Assembly: GCF_000002235.5 (NCBI RefSeq) | Contig: NW_022145612.1 | Location: forward strand, 19,978,360 to 20,042,359 | Source: Strongylocentrotus purpuratus | Taxonomy: Eukaryota; Echinodermata; Echinoidea; Camarodonta; Strongylocentrotidae | Reading direction: 5' to 3' | Length of the DNA stretch: 64,000 bases | Shown: piece after piece, positions 32,390 through 43,710 of the stretch | Position numbering within the stretch: the stretch's first letter is position 1 | Layout: each line of letters begins with the position of its first letter | Translations under genes and position numbers: made by a program | The notes under the pieces: model-generated | The model's database searches: none | What the model was told of the DNA's origin: nothing | What the model saw: the letters and a program-made list of their open reading frames with translations, nothing else

Positions 32390-32560
32390 TCTTCCTACTC
32401 AGGAGTGGGAATTCACTCTTTGAGAAAACATAATAAGAACCGTTTTGTTTATGAAAAAAAATCTCTATCCAAAATAGTGGAATGCACTCTAAATAGAGTA
32501 ATTTGAACCAATACTGTAGAGTGGATTCCACTATGATTTGGAGTGGATTCTACTAGAAAC
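32390..32560. repeat. Cluster of GAGTGGATTCCACTC-like palindromes
   Basis: Four related palindromic words occur: GAGTGGGAATTCACTC (about 32401), TAGTGGAATGCACTCTA (about 32477), AGAGTGGATTCCACTA (about 32519) and GGAGTGGATTCTACTA (about 32539). Similar words occur at 18500-18600. Origin unknown. Confidence 0.5.
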
Positions 32561-32599
32561 GATGTGATCCCTAATATTACACCTAAACGCGTGGTGTCC

Positions 32600-32720
32600 A
32601 TTCCTCTATACATCGAGAAAGTACCGGGTGTCCATTTACTTCACCTGGATGGAGAGTGGCAAACGTATAGATTAGAGTCTTAATTGCCGAAGGACGTTGG
32701 ATTTTATGTTTTGCGCCTCC
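32600..32720 (-). mobile_element. SINE fragment (antisense)
   Basis: GGTGTCCATTTACTTCACCT, GGAGAGTGGCAAACGTATAG and CTTAATTGCCGAAGGACGTT match the core of the 41.5- and 48.2-kb copies in the same (minus) orientation. Confidence 0.6.
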
Positions 32721-33300
32721 TTTGCGAAGGCGGAAGGCCATCAATATCAATGTTAATTGGTATTGTATTTGTAAGTTCGTATTTTATTTATTTAATCACG
32801 GTTAAAAAGGCTGCTATCAACTAGAATCTGCTTTTCAGCAACGAATACAACAATTACATACAATAGATATCACAACAAATATCATAACAACATAATAAGA
32901 TTAAAACAAACATGATGAATTAAAAATTGCTTAGATAACAGCTTATTGAGGGGATATAAAACGTGCGAATCAAGGTGTTTTAATTGGTAAAACGTGACAG
33001 GTCATTGGTAAATGACAGGTGTCTAATTACCGATTGAACCACTCTGATTGGAGTTGAAGAGTGATTGAAGGTGAGCAGTTATGCTAGTATGTCGGGCTAG
33101 GACATTATAAGAAACGGATAGATAGGAGAAATGCGATTGGAGAATGTGGAGGTTGAAAAAGGAGGAGGGGAGACAGACAGAGACAGAGAGAAATAGAGGA
33201 CGGGTTGAAGATTGTAAATCAGCTGTTACCATGGTGAGGGAGTCCGAGGACGATTGGCAATTGAGATAAAAAAGGGTGAGGGGATAAGTTAAAGATGAAG
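32721..33300. other. No recognised feature
   Basis: AT-rich; GA-rich stretch near 33150-33200. No motifs. Confidence 0.6.
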
Positions 33301-33670
33301 TTGAGTTCTGGTCATGCAATTGCATTGTAAAAGAAACGGTGTGGAACCGACCAGAAAAGGTTGATCATCTAGCATATAAGAATTTGTGTGTATTGCAAGG
33401 TTCTGGAATCATCAAAATGATAAGAAATGGGGCCAATTCTTGGTAAAGTTACAAACACTTGCACAGAAAGATGTATATGGGACTACACGAACACGTGGCG
33501 TAAAAAGCCGGCCCCCGATTTTTACGATGTTACATGCATATTTAGAATATGAAGGCATTTGAAGAGCCATGCTTTTCAGGGAACATGTCTTAATTTGATG
33601 TTCTTCCACACTTGTATAATAAGAATGAGTAATTCTCACAAATTATTTTTCACCTCTTCCCAGAACTCAA
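33301..33670 (+). mobile_element. 370-bp MITE with TTGAGTTCTGG ends
   Basis: Perfect 11-bp inverted ends TTGAGTTCTGG and CCAGAACTCAA. A second, inverted copy lies at 60669-60966; shared words include GATGTATATGGGACTACACG, AGCCATGCTTTTCAGGGAAC, GTTCTTCCACACTTGTATAA and AAAAGGTTGATCATCTAGCA (allowing mismatches). No coding capacity. Confidence 0.7.
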
Positions 33671-33823
33671 CCTTCTCTTTAAAGATCGGTGGAGGACTGG
33701 AAAAAATGATGGAGGGACACTTGCTGATGGCGGAAGATGGAGAGTGAAATAAGGAGATGGAGAGGAAAGGGGAAGGTGAGTTGAAGAGAGAAGATGAGCT
33801 GTTATGTGAGCATGTCAGATCAG

Positions 33824-33980
33824 GGCCCCGTCTTACAAAGAGTTACGATCGATCCAAATCAATCGTAAGTCCTCCAATCAATCGCAAGTTTGCAGTCTCC
33901 TATCTCTTATGTACATAGTTACGATTGATATCAATCGCAACTAAGTTACGATTGATATCAACTCTTTGTAAGACGGGGCC
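33824..33980. mobile_element. 157-bp MITE with CAG duplication
   Basis: CAG at 33821-33823 and 33981-33983 flanks GGCCCCGTCTTACAAAGAGT and its inverse. The body repeats TTACGATTGATATCAA and ATCAATCGTAAGT. A CWG 3-bp duplication is known for some Harbinger-type elements. TIRs are perfect over about 21 bp, so the copy is young. Confidence 0.85.
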
Positions 33981-33999
33981 CAGAGTATTAGAGACAGAC

Positions 34000-34320
34000 G
34001 GACATGAGAACAGAACATGGAAATATGACGGAGGTAGAAATTGAAAGGGGAGACTTGAAGAAAATACAAAGAAAGAGAGAGAGAGAAAAGAAAAAGAACA
34101 AAGAGAAAGAGAGCAAATAAAGAGCCTTTATGATTCTAGTATTCTAAAACCTATAGAGGATGAAAACAAATAGAGAGGAGAACAAAAACGAGGAAGGTAA
34201 GAGTGTCAAGGAAGGTAGATGAAGCGCGAAAAGAAAAGAGGGAATGCGTGTGATTGTGTGTACGAATAATATACAGAGAGTGAGGGAGAGAGAGAGAGAA
34301 AGAGAGAGACTTGGAGTATG
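34000..34320. repeat. GA-rich low-complexity DNA
   Basis: Purine-rich GAGAGA/AAGAAAG stretches, strongest at 34072-34120 and 34276-34310. Confidence 0.8.
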
Positions 34321-36735
34321 TTATGTCAAAATAAAGAAAAAATAATTAAAGAAAGAACGGAGATGAGAGAGGAAGATAATGACAACCAAAACCTCACAGA
34401 ACATAGGATTTTGTCTCTCTATCAACATTCGTTGTTTTTATTCATTCAATTTCAAAAGGTTTCACAAAGTTATGTTACATTCAGCCTCGACACAACGAGA
34501 CGACACTGCATGTCAACCTCAATTGTCCCAAAGTAATCGCAACGACGAGGGCCCCTGCATCAAGTGTTCACATTTAAATCTAGTTTATTAATTGGCCTGG
34601 CAAATTATACAAATTATATATCTATTTTGTTTTAATTACTACTATTGCGTTTTACTTTTGTTTTTAAATTTAAGGCGTTTTCAATTAGACAACATAAATA
34701 CCTCTATAAAAAGGGTCGTTGCATTTACATGTGACACATGCATGAATGATATCTTCGCTTTCATCACAGTCATGTTTGACACAAGTCTTCAGAAATCGAA
34801 ATCCACTTCATTAAATGTCTTTTCACTTGTAACAGATTATAAAGTACTTTAAAGTAAAACTCTCTTATTTTGTTATCATTATTAATTAGGTTGCTTTTAA
34901 AACAATTTGTCCTATCTTTATCTTTACCTAATTTCTTTTCTCAAAATGAACAACAACGCATCCTTATTTCAATAAAATGTAATGCTGTTTCCCAGTTAAT
35001 TCATTCAATTTTTTAAAAACATCTAACCAAGATCTTTGGAATTTCTAAGTTTTTTCTTCCTTTTCACCGTTTTCTACTTCCCTTAGACAAAGTTTTGGAA
35101 TAAATGTTCAGTTTTGCAAGTTCAAACAATACATTTCCTTTAACATGACTGGTTTTTTAAGTTGCTGACAATTTGCTCACTAAACTTTTAACAGTACCTC
35201 AAAGAAGAATATCATTTACATAAACCAATCGACTCTCAAAGCAGTGTTAAAAAAAAATCTTTCTGAACGTTATATTTCGATTATACCACAATATTTCAAA
35301 GAACTGTTCTTTACAAGCTTGTAGAATTTCACCAAAACATTATGATATTTTAGATGCATCATAATGCAAAATTCTTTCATCATAACTGCAGTGTAGCAGT
35401 TGTTTAAGACCGCCTAACTGGTCAAACTAAAAGTTTTCTTCCACATCATATCTGACTCATCCGTTATATTCCCTAACCAGCGTAACCTCAAATTCATTAT
35501 CCGTCTTTCAACATTCATCATAATACATACCGTACTGTCAAAGTACACAGTACAAAAGATGTAGGTCATATAGGGATTGTTTTACTGCTGGCGCATCTTT
35601 CTTTGTCCACCTTCGTATAAATACAGAGGAGTCGTTGAGTTATTGAAAAAATCTGCCATACAATAAAAAGAAAGAGAAAACAAATACATCGGTTAGGATT
35701 CCAAACAGGAAATGTGGCCGTAATCATTGAAAAGCCTAGGTTGTGTTGTTTTCTTCGCATATCTTGTTGCTCAGAATACCACGGACATCATGAGCCCTGC
35801 CTCCCCCTCCAATTCATAAAGAGGTAACTTTATAGGAATGGAGGGACTATAAGGGCAGATTATTATTATTTTACCGGAGGTATTATATCCATTAAAGATA
35901 TCATTTCCGGAAAGTATATTTACTTTCCTTTTCAGACTCGCACATAAAGAAAACAAATCAAGAAAAGAAAAAGTCACTTCGTTCCTCATTCAATCAACAT
36001 ATCCATCTCAAACTACTACTTACTAAGGCCTCATAGGATTGGGTATATCACGTCTTCAATAAAACCTTTAAAAACATTGTCAAGCCGCCCCCCATCCCCT
36101 CCACCAATAACACAGCCCGGCTATCCCAACTTTTAATGGAATAAATATTATTGATCCAGATTATTGTGTGACATACAAAAAATACCAAATATGTGGCTAA
36201 AATGAAACTACTGAGATAAGAAAGTCGGATAAATCCATGACCTACATTATTATTATAATGGAAAACATGAAAACAAGAAATTTTACACGTTTATTTTCAA
36301 GCGACATTTGCACCTTACAACAAGAGGTGAGTCTAAAGGTCTGGATACACACACACAAATATAAATACAATAAAGTTAGGATCAGTGACAATTTGTTCCT
36401 TTATGATTAACCTTTTATTTCTAGGTCAAATTGTTTTCAATTCCAAAGGGCGATCTCCGGTGTTACGTCGCACGAGCACAGTGAGTGCTTTCGTGCACGA
36501 AATCACTAAGTGATAGAGTTCAGTGTTTTCTTAAAGAAAAAAATAGCGATAGTGCTTTTAAAGAAAAAATTACTACTTAAATGTTTCTTTTTTTTTTAAA
36601 TCTTTGTCAACTCACAATATATTTCATTTTCTTCACCTAGTACCGATACTGATGACAGTCAATTTATGTATATGTTTGAACAGTCCCAATTTTAGAGGTA
36701 AATTTTCTTTTCCTCCTGCTCCCTTCTCTCACCCC
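34321..36735. other. No recognised feature
   Basis: About 2.4 kb of AT-rich sequence without repeats, TE motifs or convincing exons. The longest frames are 64-86 codons and have no recognisable domain. Confidence 0.6.
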
Positions 36736-36800
36736 CTCCTCCCTCTCTCTCTCTCTTTTTCTCTCTCTCTTTCTCTCTCTCTTTCCTTTCTATCTACTCC
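36736..36800. repeat. CT-rich microsatellite
   Basis: CTCTCT/CTTTCT repeats. Confidence 0.85.
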
Positions 36801-37162
36801 CTCTAACTCTCTCCATTTTCGTATATGTCTTTAAATCCGACGGTCTGCATGTTTTTATGTCTCTTGTCTCTCACAGTTGTGAAAAAGTAAGGGAATAATA
36901 CGATATACATAAATGTGTTTTTCTCCGCGTACAGCTCGTACATGTAACATGTTATCGTTACGTATATATTTCTTTTGTCATCAAACTTCTGCCCTCAAAC
37001 CTTTTACTCATCTTACTTTTGTGCTTGTATCAAATTCCCTACCACCCCCTTCTTTCTTTTAATACAATTTTCGTAATGGTATCGGAATACAGAAAGGCAA
37101 ATCGAGACAATGTACTTGCTCCAGAAATATCACAGAGGTGTTATGAAATTGGAAGTATCGAC

Positions 37163-37163
<1 letters not shown>

Positions 37164-37236
<73 letters not shown>
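37164..37236. repeat. (TA)n microsatellite, ~36 units
   Basis: Uninterrupted TA dinucleotides for about 72 bp. The Tyr/Ile alternating frames are artefacts. It lies 60 bp from the foldback at 37296. Confidence 0.95.
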
Positions 37237-37243
<7 letters not shown>

Positions 37244-37295
37244 TATTGTATTTTGAGAAATGTAATCCTTTTTTTGTATTTTTAATTAAATAAAT

Positions 37296-37392
37296 CGTCC
37301 CTATTTTCACGAAGTGACGGTAGTGGGGAAAATCGTAACGCAAAGTAAATGCAATTTTTTTTCACTACCGTCCCTTCGTGAAAACAGCGACG
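37296..37392. mobile_element. 97-bp foldback MITE
   Basis: Arms of about 30 bp: CGTCCCTATTTTCACGAAGT plus GACGGTAGTG, against the inverse of CACTACCGTCCCTTCGTGAA plus AACAGCGACG. AAAT flanks both sides and may be a 4-bp duplication. The spacer is about 37 nt. Confidence 0.75.
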
Positions 37393-38110
37393 AAATATCC
37401 TTTAACTTAACCATTCGTTACAAATACACATGAAATGAAAGAATTAGGACTTGTTTGATTGTTTATTACATACAATAATAACCTTCACTTCACACGGACT
37501 TTTTGAAAAACAGCCGTTTAGGCTGAGAGAGTTACAGTGTCTAGATAAATAAATGAAATAAAATGAAACCTCAACACAACACCAACAACAACAGCAATAA
37601 TAATCTAAAGCATTAAAAAAAGTTAGAATTGAAGTTTTGATTGCTTGGCAAATAAAAAATAACAAAAATAACAAAATAATCGGAATTATCAGCTGAATTT
37701 ATATTTTAAAGATGTTACGAAAGGGTGTTAACATTTAAAAAAATAAAAGAACAGAACAAAAATTGTTGAAAACCCTAAGCTAAATTTAGATATGAAGCAT
37801 GTTATGAAAGGTTGTTAATTTGCGTAACATCTAGTTCTTTTTATTCGATAAGTCAAGATTTCTTTGTATATTCTCATGAAAAATAATTTGAACTTCTTCA
37901 AGAGTCTTTTATTTATGCAAATGGATAGAAGTTTTTTTGATTGCTAGATTACGAGCGATTTTCGTTCAAATTCATAGTATTTAGGGTGTACAAAAAAACG
38001 ATAACCCATTAGTAAGGAAACTCTTTTTGAGTTGATATGCATTATAAATGTCGATGAGTGACCCAATTTTGGTATTTTTTCATTTATCCTGCAGAGTTAT
38101 ACATTACATA
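37393..38110. other. No recognised feature
   Basis: AT-rich with A-runs; no motifs recognised. Confidence 0.6.
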
Positions 38111-38590
38111 CAGTGCGTCCCGGAAAAAACGAAACCGAGAGTTAACGATGTTTTATCATAACTTAATCACACTTATGATTTACAAATGACACATATGTGT
38201 AAAGCTTAGATCCTCCTCTTTCATTATTTTGATGAAACTCACATGATGCATATTTTACGCATAAGTGATTAAAACAATTTGAATAGAGGAAATCAAAAAT
38301 TCATTTGGGGGGCGGTATCTGAATTTCAGAGGAAAAATCGCATTTCTAGAATGTTCATTTTCTGCCCTTTCATATGACACCTTAATCAGGAAAAATGAGC
38401 GAGGAATAACAAAGTTCTGTTTGTTTGAAGTAAAGCTTGCATTTCCATAATTTAAACAAATTCACTGGCTTGCCTGCCGTAGCAACAAAAGAGTCGACAC
38501 AAGACTTTTAAACTCCGTTTCGTTGACGATCAGCCATGCGTCAAATCTTTCGTCATCTTTGTGCATGGCTGATCGTTAACTACACACACC
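38111..38590 (+). mobile_element. mariner/Tc1-like element, copy 2
   Basis: TA then CAGTGCGTCCCGGAAAAAAC begins the copy; homology with copy 1 (20338) continues to about 38470 without the TTAA MITE. The distal part is a hairpin: GTTGACGATCAGCCATGC (about 38522) pairs with GCATGGCTGATCGTTAAC (about 38563), 18-bp stem with one mismatch. A second TIR is not found. No transposase is recognisable. Confidence 0.6.
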
Positions 38591-40118
38591 TCGCCCCCTT
38601 TCTCTCTCTCTCTCTTTCTCTCCACCCCCTCTCTTTTCAGTTCAGCTCAAATCAATAACAAAAATTAATGAGCATAAATAAATGTTAGGTAGGAAAAAAT
38701 GTTTCGTAGGTAAAATATTACCTAAAAGCACACATAATGATACATACATTCCCCCTCTTCTTTCTTTCCTTCTTCCCTCTCTCTTCCCCCTTTACAAATT
38801 CATTTTTTCTATTGAGGACGCGTATTCCCTACACCGGGAACGAGGCCTAAGCCTCCTGCGTAGAGGGAGAGTCCTTTCAATGCATTGTCCTGTTTTGGGT
38901 GCTAATTCATCAATCCGTTTCCTCATGCAAATCTTTATATGTTTCCTCTTCTTCTGGTGGTATATAGTCAATCTTACCCATATAAGGAGGACGTTATTTT
39001 CTCTTATTTCCTTGTAACTGATTGTTTATATCGAGAACATCTTTGTAACTATAGATCGTTGTCAGTAGAATTTTGGACAAATTCAAGTGGGATTTCTTAT
39101 TCAGTTTTCACTTTCAATCTCAGCATGATCAGTGATAATCTTTAGGTGGCGCTATTGACGATTCACGACAGAGCTTGTGATTATACACTGAAATGTTTGT
39201 TTGTTGTTTTATTTTTGTTTGTTTGTTTGTTTGATATTTTGTAAGTAAGTAAAGTATGGTTCCGAATGTGGACAAATACATTTGTGGTAAATCAATATAC
39301 AAGTTAATATCTGATCTATCATTAAAACAACTATTACTGTCAGAATAAGCTCGAAAAGAAATCACTTTTTCACTTTTTCTTTCTCTCAAACAAGTTTTCA
39401 AAACTATTTATCGAGTCATTTTCACAATACTTAAATTTTGACGAAAAAGGGGGAAATTTTCGTAGCTGAAAGCAACATTGATCGAATAACCAATTACTCT
39501 GCTTTTCATTCTGTGTATATATTTTATAGCTGCAGATTTCGTTTTTCCGCATCCTATGAACAAACCAAATTATTAGAACAAAAAGTTAGAAAATAAGATA
39601 TTATAAATAGAAGAAATAATGTCTTTTATCAAACTTTGGGTAAGATAAAATGATACAATGTGATAACTGCTTTTGTTTGAAATGTACATGACGTGACGAT
39701 GACAAGGAAATAAGAATATTTGTTTTGCTTACTTAATTCCCTTTTCTCTATTCGATTGTATGTTCAATAGTAATGGTTTACGTAAGGAAACATTTCCCCG
39801 GCTATTTATACTTCCTTATAAGGTATAATAATATACAAGCTAGTCGTTCGTGATTTGAAACCAAAGTTTTCTCATGGGTATGTAATCCATACTAATGTTC
39901 GTTGGTTTTTAACAACGCTGATCGGCAGAAACCACGCTTTAGCTGTGAGCCATATAAATTGTAATAGGAGAATACATTTCCGTGGGTAAAATGTTTGGGA
40001 TCGACTGAGGCGAAGGATAATGTATGCACTTACGCAACTAAACACGTACATAAATTCGGGATTGGAATGTAAGAATAATAGGTATTCTACATTAATATAA
40101 AGTCTTCAATGGAATATA
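38591..40118. other. No recognised feature
   Basis: Short CT-rich tract at 38603-38635 and (TTTG)n near 39195-39232. The 111-codon frame at 38682-39017 has no recognisable domain. Confidence 0.55.
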
Positions 40119-40250
40119 AAAAGAAGAAGAGTCGGATGAGGAGGAAGTAGAGGAGGATGAGGAAGAAGAAGAAGTAGAGGAAGATGAAGAAGGAGAAGAT
40201 GACGAAGAAGAAGTAGAAGTAGAAAAAGCAGAAGTAGAAAAAGTAAAAGA
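40119..40250. repeat. GAA/GGA-rich purine tract
   Basis: GAAGAAGAAG/GTAGAGG repeats followed by a T-run. Confidence 0.85.
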
Positions 40251-40429
40251 GATTTTTTTTTTTTTACAAGAGAATAGTAATATTGCAATTCAGTTCGCAC
40301 GATATCACTTCGGTCTCCCTCTTTTTAGGTCAACTGATTGTTGTGCAGGAAACAATCAGGCTTTCTCGTGACAATAATCATCCAGTAATATTTCCAATCA
40401 AAATCAGGTTTCAGAACTTCTAGCAGGAA

Positions 40430-41080
40430 TCAGAAATCAATAAGAAGATGATATAGCTGGATATGAAAGACATGAAGCAAGTGCCTCTGGAAGAGAGATA
40501 GGGTAAAAGAAAGATAGTAATACGATGAGGATAAGTACTTGGATATTGGTGGTAGATAATACCCCTCTCGGGATTAAGATATGAAGAAAGGAATGTTTTA
40601 ATTTGCATTTAATATGAAGATTATAGCTGGATATGAAGGACATGAAGCAAGTGCCTCCGGGAGAGAGGAAGGGTGAAAGATAGTAAGATGATGAGGACAA
40701 GTACTCGGATATTGGTGATAGATAATACGCCTCTCGGGATTAATATACGAAGAAATGGATCTTATATTTGATTTGCCTTTAATATGAAGATGATAGTTTG
40801 ATATGAAAGTTATGAAGCAAGTGCCTCTAGCAGAGAAAGAAAGAGAATAATAAGAACCACATCGATAATGCCGGAAGACTGGTATAGCTATACCTCTCTT
40901 GGGATAAAAAACCGAAGAAGTAATCTGACTTTAATTTGCCCACATTAGACAACACTCTCTTGCGGAGAGGTAATATGAAAACAAAGAATAATGAGGATTG
41001 AGGCCCACGCAGATGTTGCTGGTATAAAGATACCCCTCTCAGAATCGAACCCCAAAGAAGGAATCTTACTTTGAATAATG
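40430..41080. repeat. ~165-170-bp tandem repeat, 4 diverged units
   Basis: GAAGCAAGTGCCTC is at 40473, 40643 and 40813. The companion word ACCCCTCTCGGGATTA (variants) is near 40561, 40730, 40888 and 41033. Other shared words are ATATGAAGATGATAG, GGACATGAAGCAAG and GGATATTGGTG. The fourth unit is strongly diverged. Minus-strand frames repeat a peptide but contain stops, so no gene is inferred. Confidence 0.8.
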
Positions 41081-41119
41081 GCAGGATTACGGCAAGTCTC
41101 TGGACAGTAACCTACGCAC

Positions 41120-41690
41120 CATCCCTGGTGATTTAAATAATAATAATAACAATAATAATGGGTTCTTGTATAGCGCTCATGTCAGTCAGATTTAGCCCTC
41201 CTGGCGCTCCCGATTTTCATACGGATTATTCCACTAAGTCCATCCTTGAGTTTTTTAATGCAATTAAAAAATAATAATAATGCTTATAATAATAATGATA
41301 ACGATGAAAATAATAGCAATGATAATGATAATTGTAATAAAAATAATATTAACATCAATAATGATAATAGTAATAATAATAATATTGATAATAACAATAA
41401 TAATGATAATATAGATAATGATGATTATAATTTTAAAAAATTAATGATATAAATAACAATAATAACATTACATTTTTGCTTAACCTGGGAAACCTCATCA
41501 GCGTCAATAGTGTTCCTAAAGGGCAGTGCAATGAAATCTTAGTACACCAGCAAAATAATTACCAGGTCCGCATTTATATACCTGGGTGGAGAGTAGCAAA
41601 TGTGGTTAATGTCTTGCCAAAGGACGTTAGTGCTTGGCTGGATTGGAACCCTCAACCTGCAACCCTATGATTGAGATACACTGCAATACA
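41120..41690 (-). mobile_element. tRNA-derived SINE with expanded (AAT)n
   Basis: On the minus strand, from the right: B-box GGGTTCCAATCC (41640-41657 region), then GTCCTTTGGCAAGACATTAA, GCTACTCTCCACCCAGGTAT and ATGCGGACCTGG, later GGAGCGCCAGGAGGGC and GAGCGCTATACAAG, then an ATT-rich end at 41130-41160. Between them is an expanded AAT/GAT microsatellite (about 41265-41470), which produces an Asn-rich frame of no significance. Confidence 0.65.
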
Positions 41691-41826
41691 TTATGTATGG
41701 GCTATAGAAATCAATGATCACACATCAACAATCATTATAAACATTGTGGAATGGCTTGGTGGGGACTTTTTAACTTGGTTGTGCTCTTCTGGGTATTTTC
41801 CCTTGATCCTCTATATTAGTCGAGGC

Positions 41827-43170
41827 ATGTTTGTTTGTTTGTTTGATTGATTTTATTTCTGCGTTCAAAAATATACAAATTCAAAGTCAAAGTACAAAAT
41901 TTCGAACAATAACAAATACAATGAATACAATGTTTACAAAGGTAATTAAATGAAAAATCATGTTCAATTATATCATTCGATAAACATGTACGAAGCATAC
42001 AATAACATAAGAAATATGAAATATTTTCAATAAATTAGAGAGGTAATTCGGAACGCAGGAGACCACCATCGTGAGCGGTTAGGCTGGAGAGGGATGGCGG
42101 CCTCGTAAAAAGAATTGGCGACATAACTCTCTTCGAAAAACTGAGTGACCAAGAGGGTGCGGTGCAAGTGCAGGTGCAGTGAGCAGTTGCATGATAAAGA
42201 ATAAATAAGTCACGGTTTTGTTATACTAATTTAGAGAGGGGAGCATATGATTGTATTATTTGTCGTTTAAGTGTAGCTTTTAAGGAGTAGATGGTTGAAC
42301 AAGACTTTATGTTGTCGGGTAAATCATTCCAAATGTCCGGGCCAGAATGTCTAACAGATTTGTGTGTTATTGATAATTTGGAGTTTGTAAGATGGAAGTT
42401 TCCAGATATGCGAGTAGAGTATGAATGAACGGAATTATTAAACCTAAACATGTTATCAAAGGATGGTGGAAGCAGATTATTAATGTACTTAAACGTAATA
42501 ACTGCTACTTGAGTAGTGTTCAAATCGAAATTTTTTAGTGTTTTAAGTTTATAGAATAAAGGATCAGTGTGAGCTAAGAAATGCGAACCTGTACAAATAC
42601 GTATGGCTTTCTTTTGCAGTTTGAAAATAGAATTGATTTTTGTCGAACCACAATTTGCCCATACACTATTACAATATGTTATATACGGGAGAACTAGCGA
42701 ATTATATAGTAGGAATAAGGTTGCATGGGGTAGAAGAAACTTTAACTTGGAGATTATTCCAATACTTTTGGAAATGCACATTGTAACTTGGTGTAAATGA
42801 TCATTCCAAGTCAAGGTTTCATCTATAAGAACACCCAAAAACTTGGAATTAGTTTTCTTCTCTAGTAGCATACCATCGATTTTAATATATATAGGTGTTT
42901 CTGTATTATGAGAATGATGTTTAAAATACATGAAATGAGTCTTTTTTGTATTAAGTGAAAGTTTATTGGATTTAAACCAATCTGATACTTTGTTAATTTC
43001 ATAATTCAAAGTATTGTTTAACGAATTAAGGTCTTTATGGGAATAAAAGATATTTGTATCATCGGCAAATAAGATAAAAGAAAGAAGGGGGATGTATTGA
43101 TAATATCATTTACATAAAGAAGAAATAACAGTGGACCTAAGATGTTATTTCTGTGATATGTGATATTCTC
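41827..43170 (-). mobile_element. 5'-truncated CR1/jockey-like LINE with (CAAA)n tail
   Basis: Minus-strand element with the end of reverse transcriptase, a post-RT domain, a ~390-bp 3' UTR and a terminal AATAAAATCAATCAAACAAA-type tail. It is truncated at the conserved LGPLLF motif. The 3' UTR contains no SINE-like core. Tail type and protein blocks suggest the CR1/jockey group; the exact clade needs a tree. Confidence 0.9.
42221..43155 (-). pseudogene. LINE reverse transcriptase, C-terminal portion
   Basis: In N-to-C order the minus strand reads LGPLLFLLYVNDIIN (about 43145-43100), a change of frame, FILFADDTNIFYSHK with the catalytic FADD motif (about 43074-43030), then an open frame of about 270 codons. 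That frame contains NKLSLNTKKTHFMYF, FLGVLIDETLTWNDHL, LPYITYCNSVWANCG and a post-RT tail ending SYAPLSKLV at a TAA. FADD with a following KFLG block is typical of jockey/CR1-type polymerases, which copy RNA at a nicked target. The endonuclease and most RT motifs are absent through 5' truncation. One frameshift lies just upstream of FADD; the remaining frame is intact, so the copy is moderately recent. Confidence 0.9.
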
Positions 43171-43179
43171 CTACGTGGT

Positions 43180-43325
43180 AATTGTCCGGATGACAGCTGG
43201 CTAGCTGGTATAGCTGTCCTTCCTCGATAGCTCCCCCATTCGATATGTGTCATAAGGATAGTAACTCATGGTGATAATAGTCCGGGGTGGTGTTCGCCGG
43301 AGCTGTCGTCTGGACATCATGATGA
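43180..43325. repeat. Imperfect inverted repeat (GTCC-GA-GACAGCT)
   Basis: TTGTCCGGATGACAGCTGGC (about 43184) and GGAGCTGTCGTCTGGACAT (about 43299) pair over about 16 bp with mismatches. Possible MITE next to the LINE truncation point; boundaries unclear. Confidence 0.4.
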
Positions 43326-43599
43326 TAATGTTTTTAAAAAAATGAAATAAATTATGGACAATGTCTTTCAAATCTGCGACCAGGAGCGTCAGATGAGGGT
43401 GTGTTTGGGATTTGTAATCATTGGTCAGAAGTTGTAAGCAAGAAGTAAACATAGACGACTTCTTTGTTTTTCAAATTCGTTTCGCGACACATCTTTCAAC
43501 AGACATATCTCTATGAAACAAAATTATACTCATGAATGCCCTGTGAAAAATAGAAACCTGCACTGGCAGTTGGGGTGAGGGATATATAGCGAGAAAGAG

Positions 43600-43643
43600 A
43601 TGGAGATGAGAGATAAGAGAGAGAGAGAGAGAGAGAAAGAGAC

Positions 43644-43705
<62 letters not shown>

Positions 43706-43710
43706 GAGTG
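43600..43710. repeat. (GA)n microsatellite
   Basis: Near-pure GA/GAAAGA repeat. The Arg/Glu frame starting at 43600 is an artefact. Confidence 0.9.
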
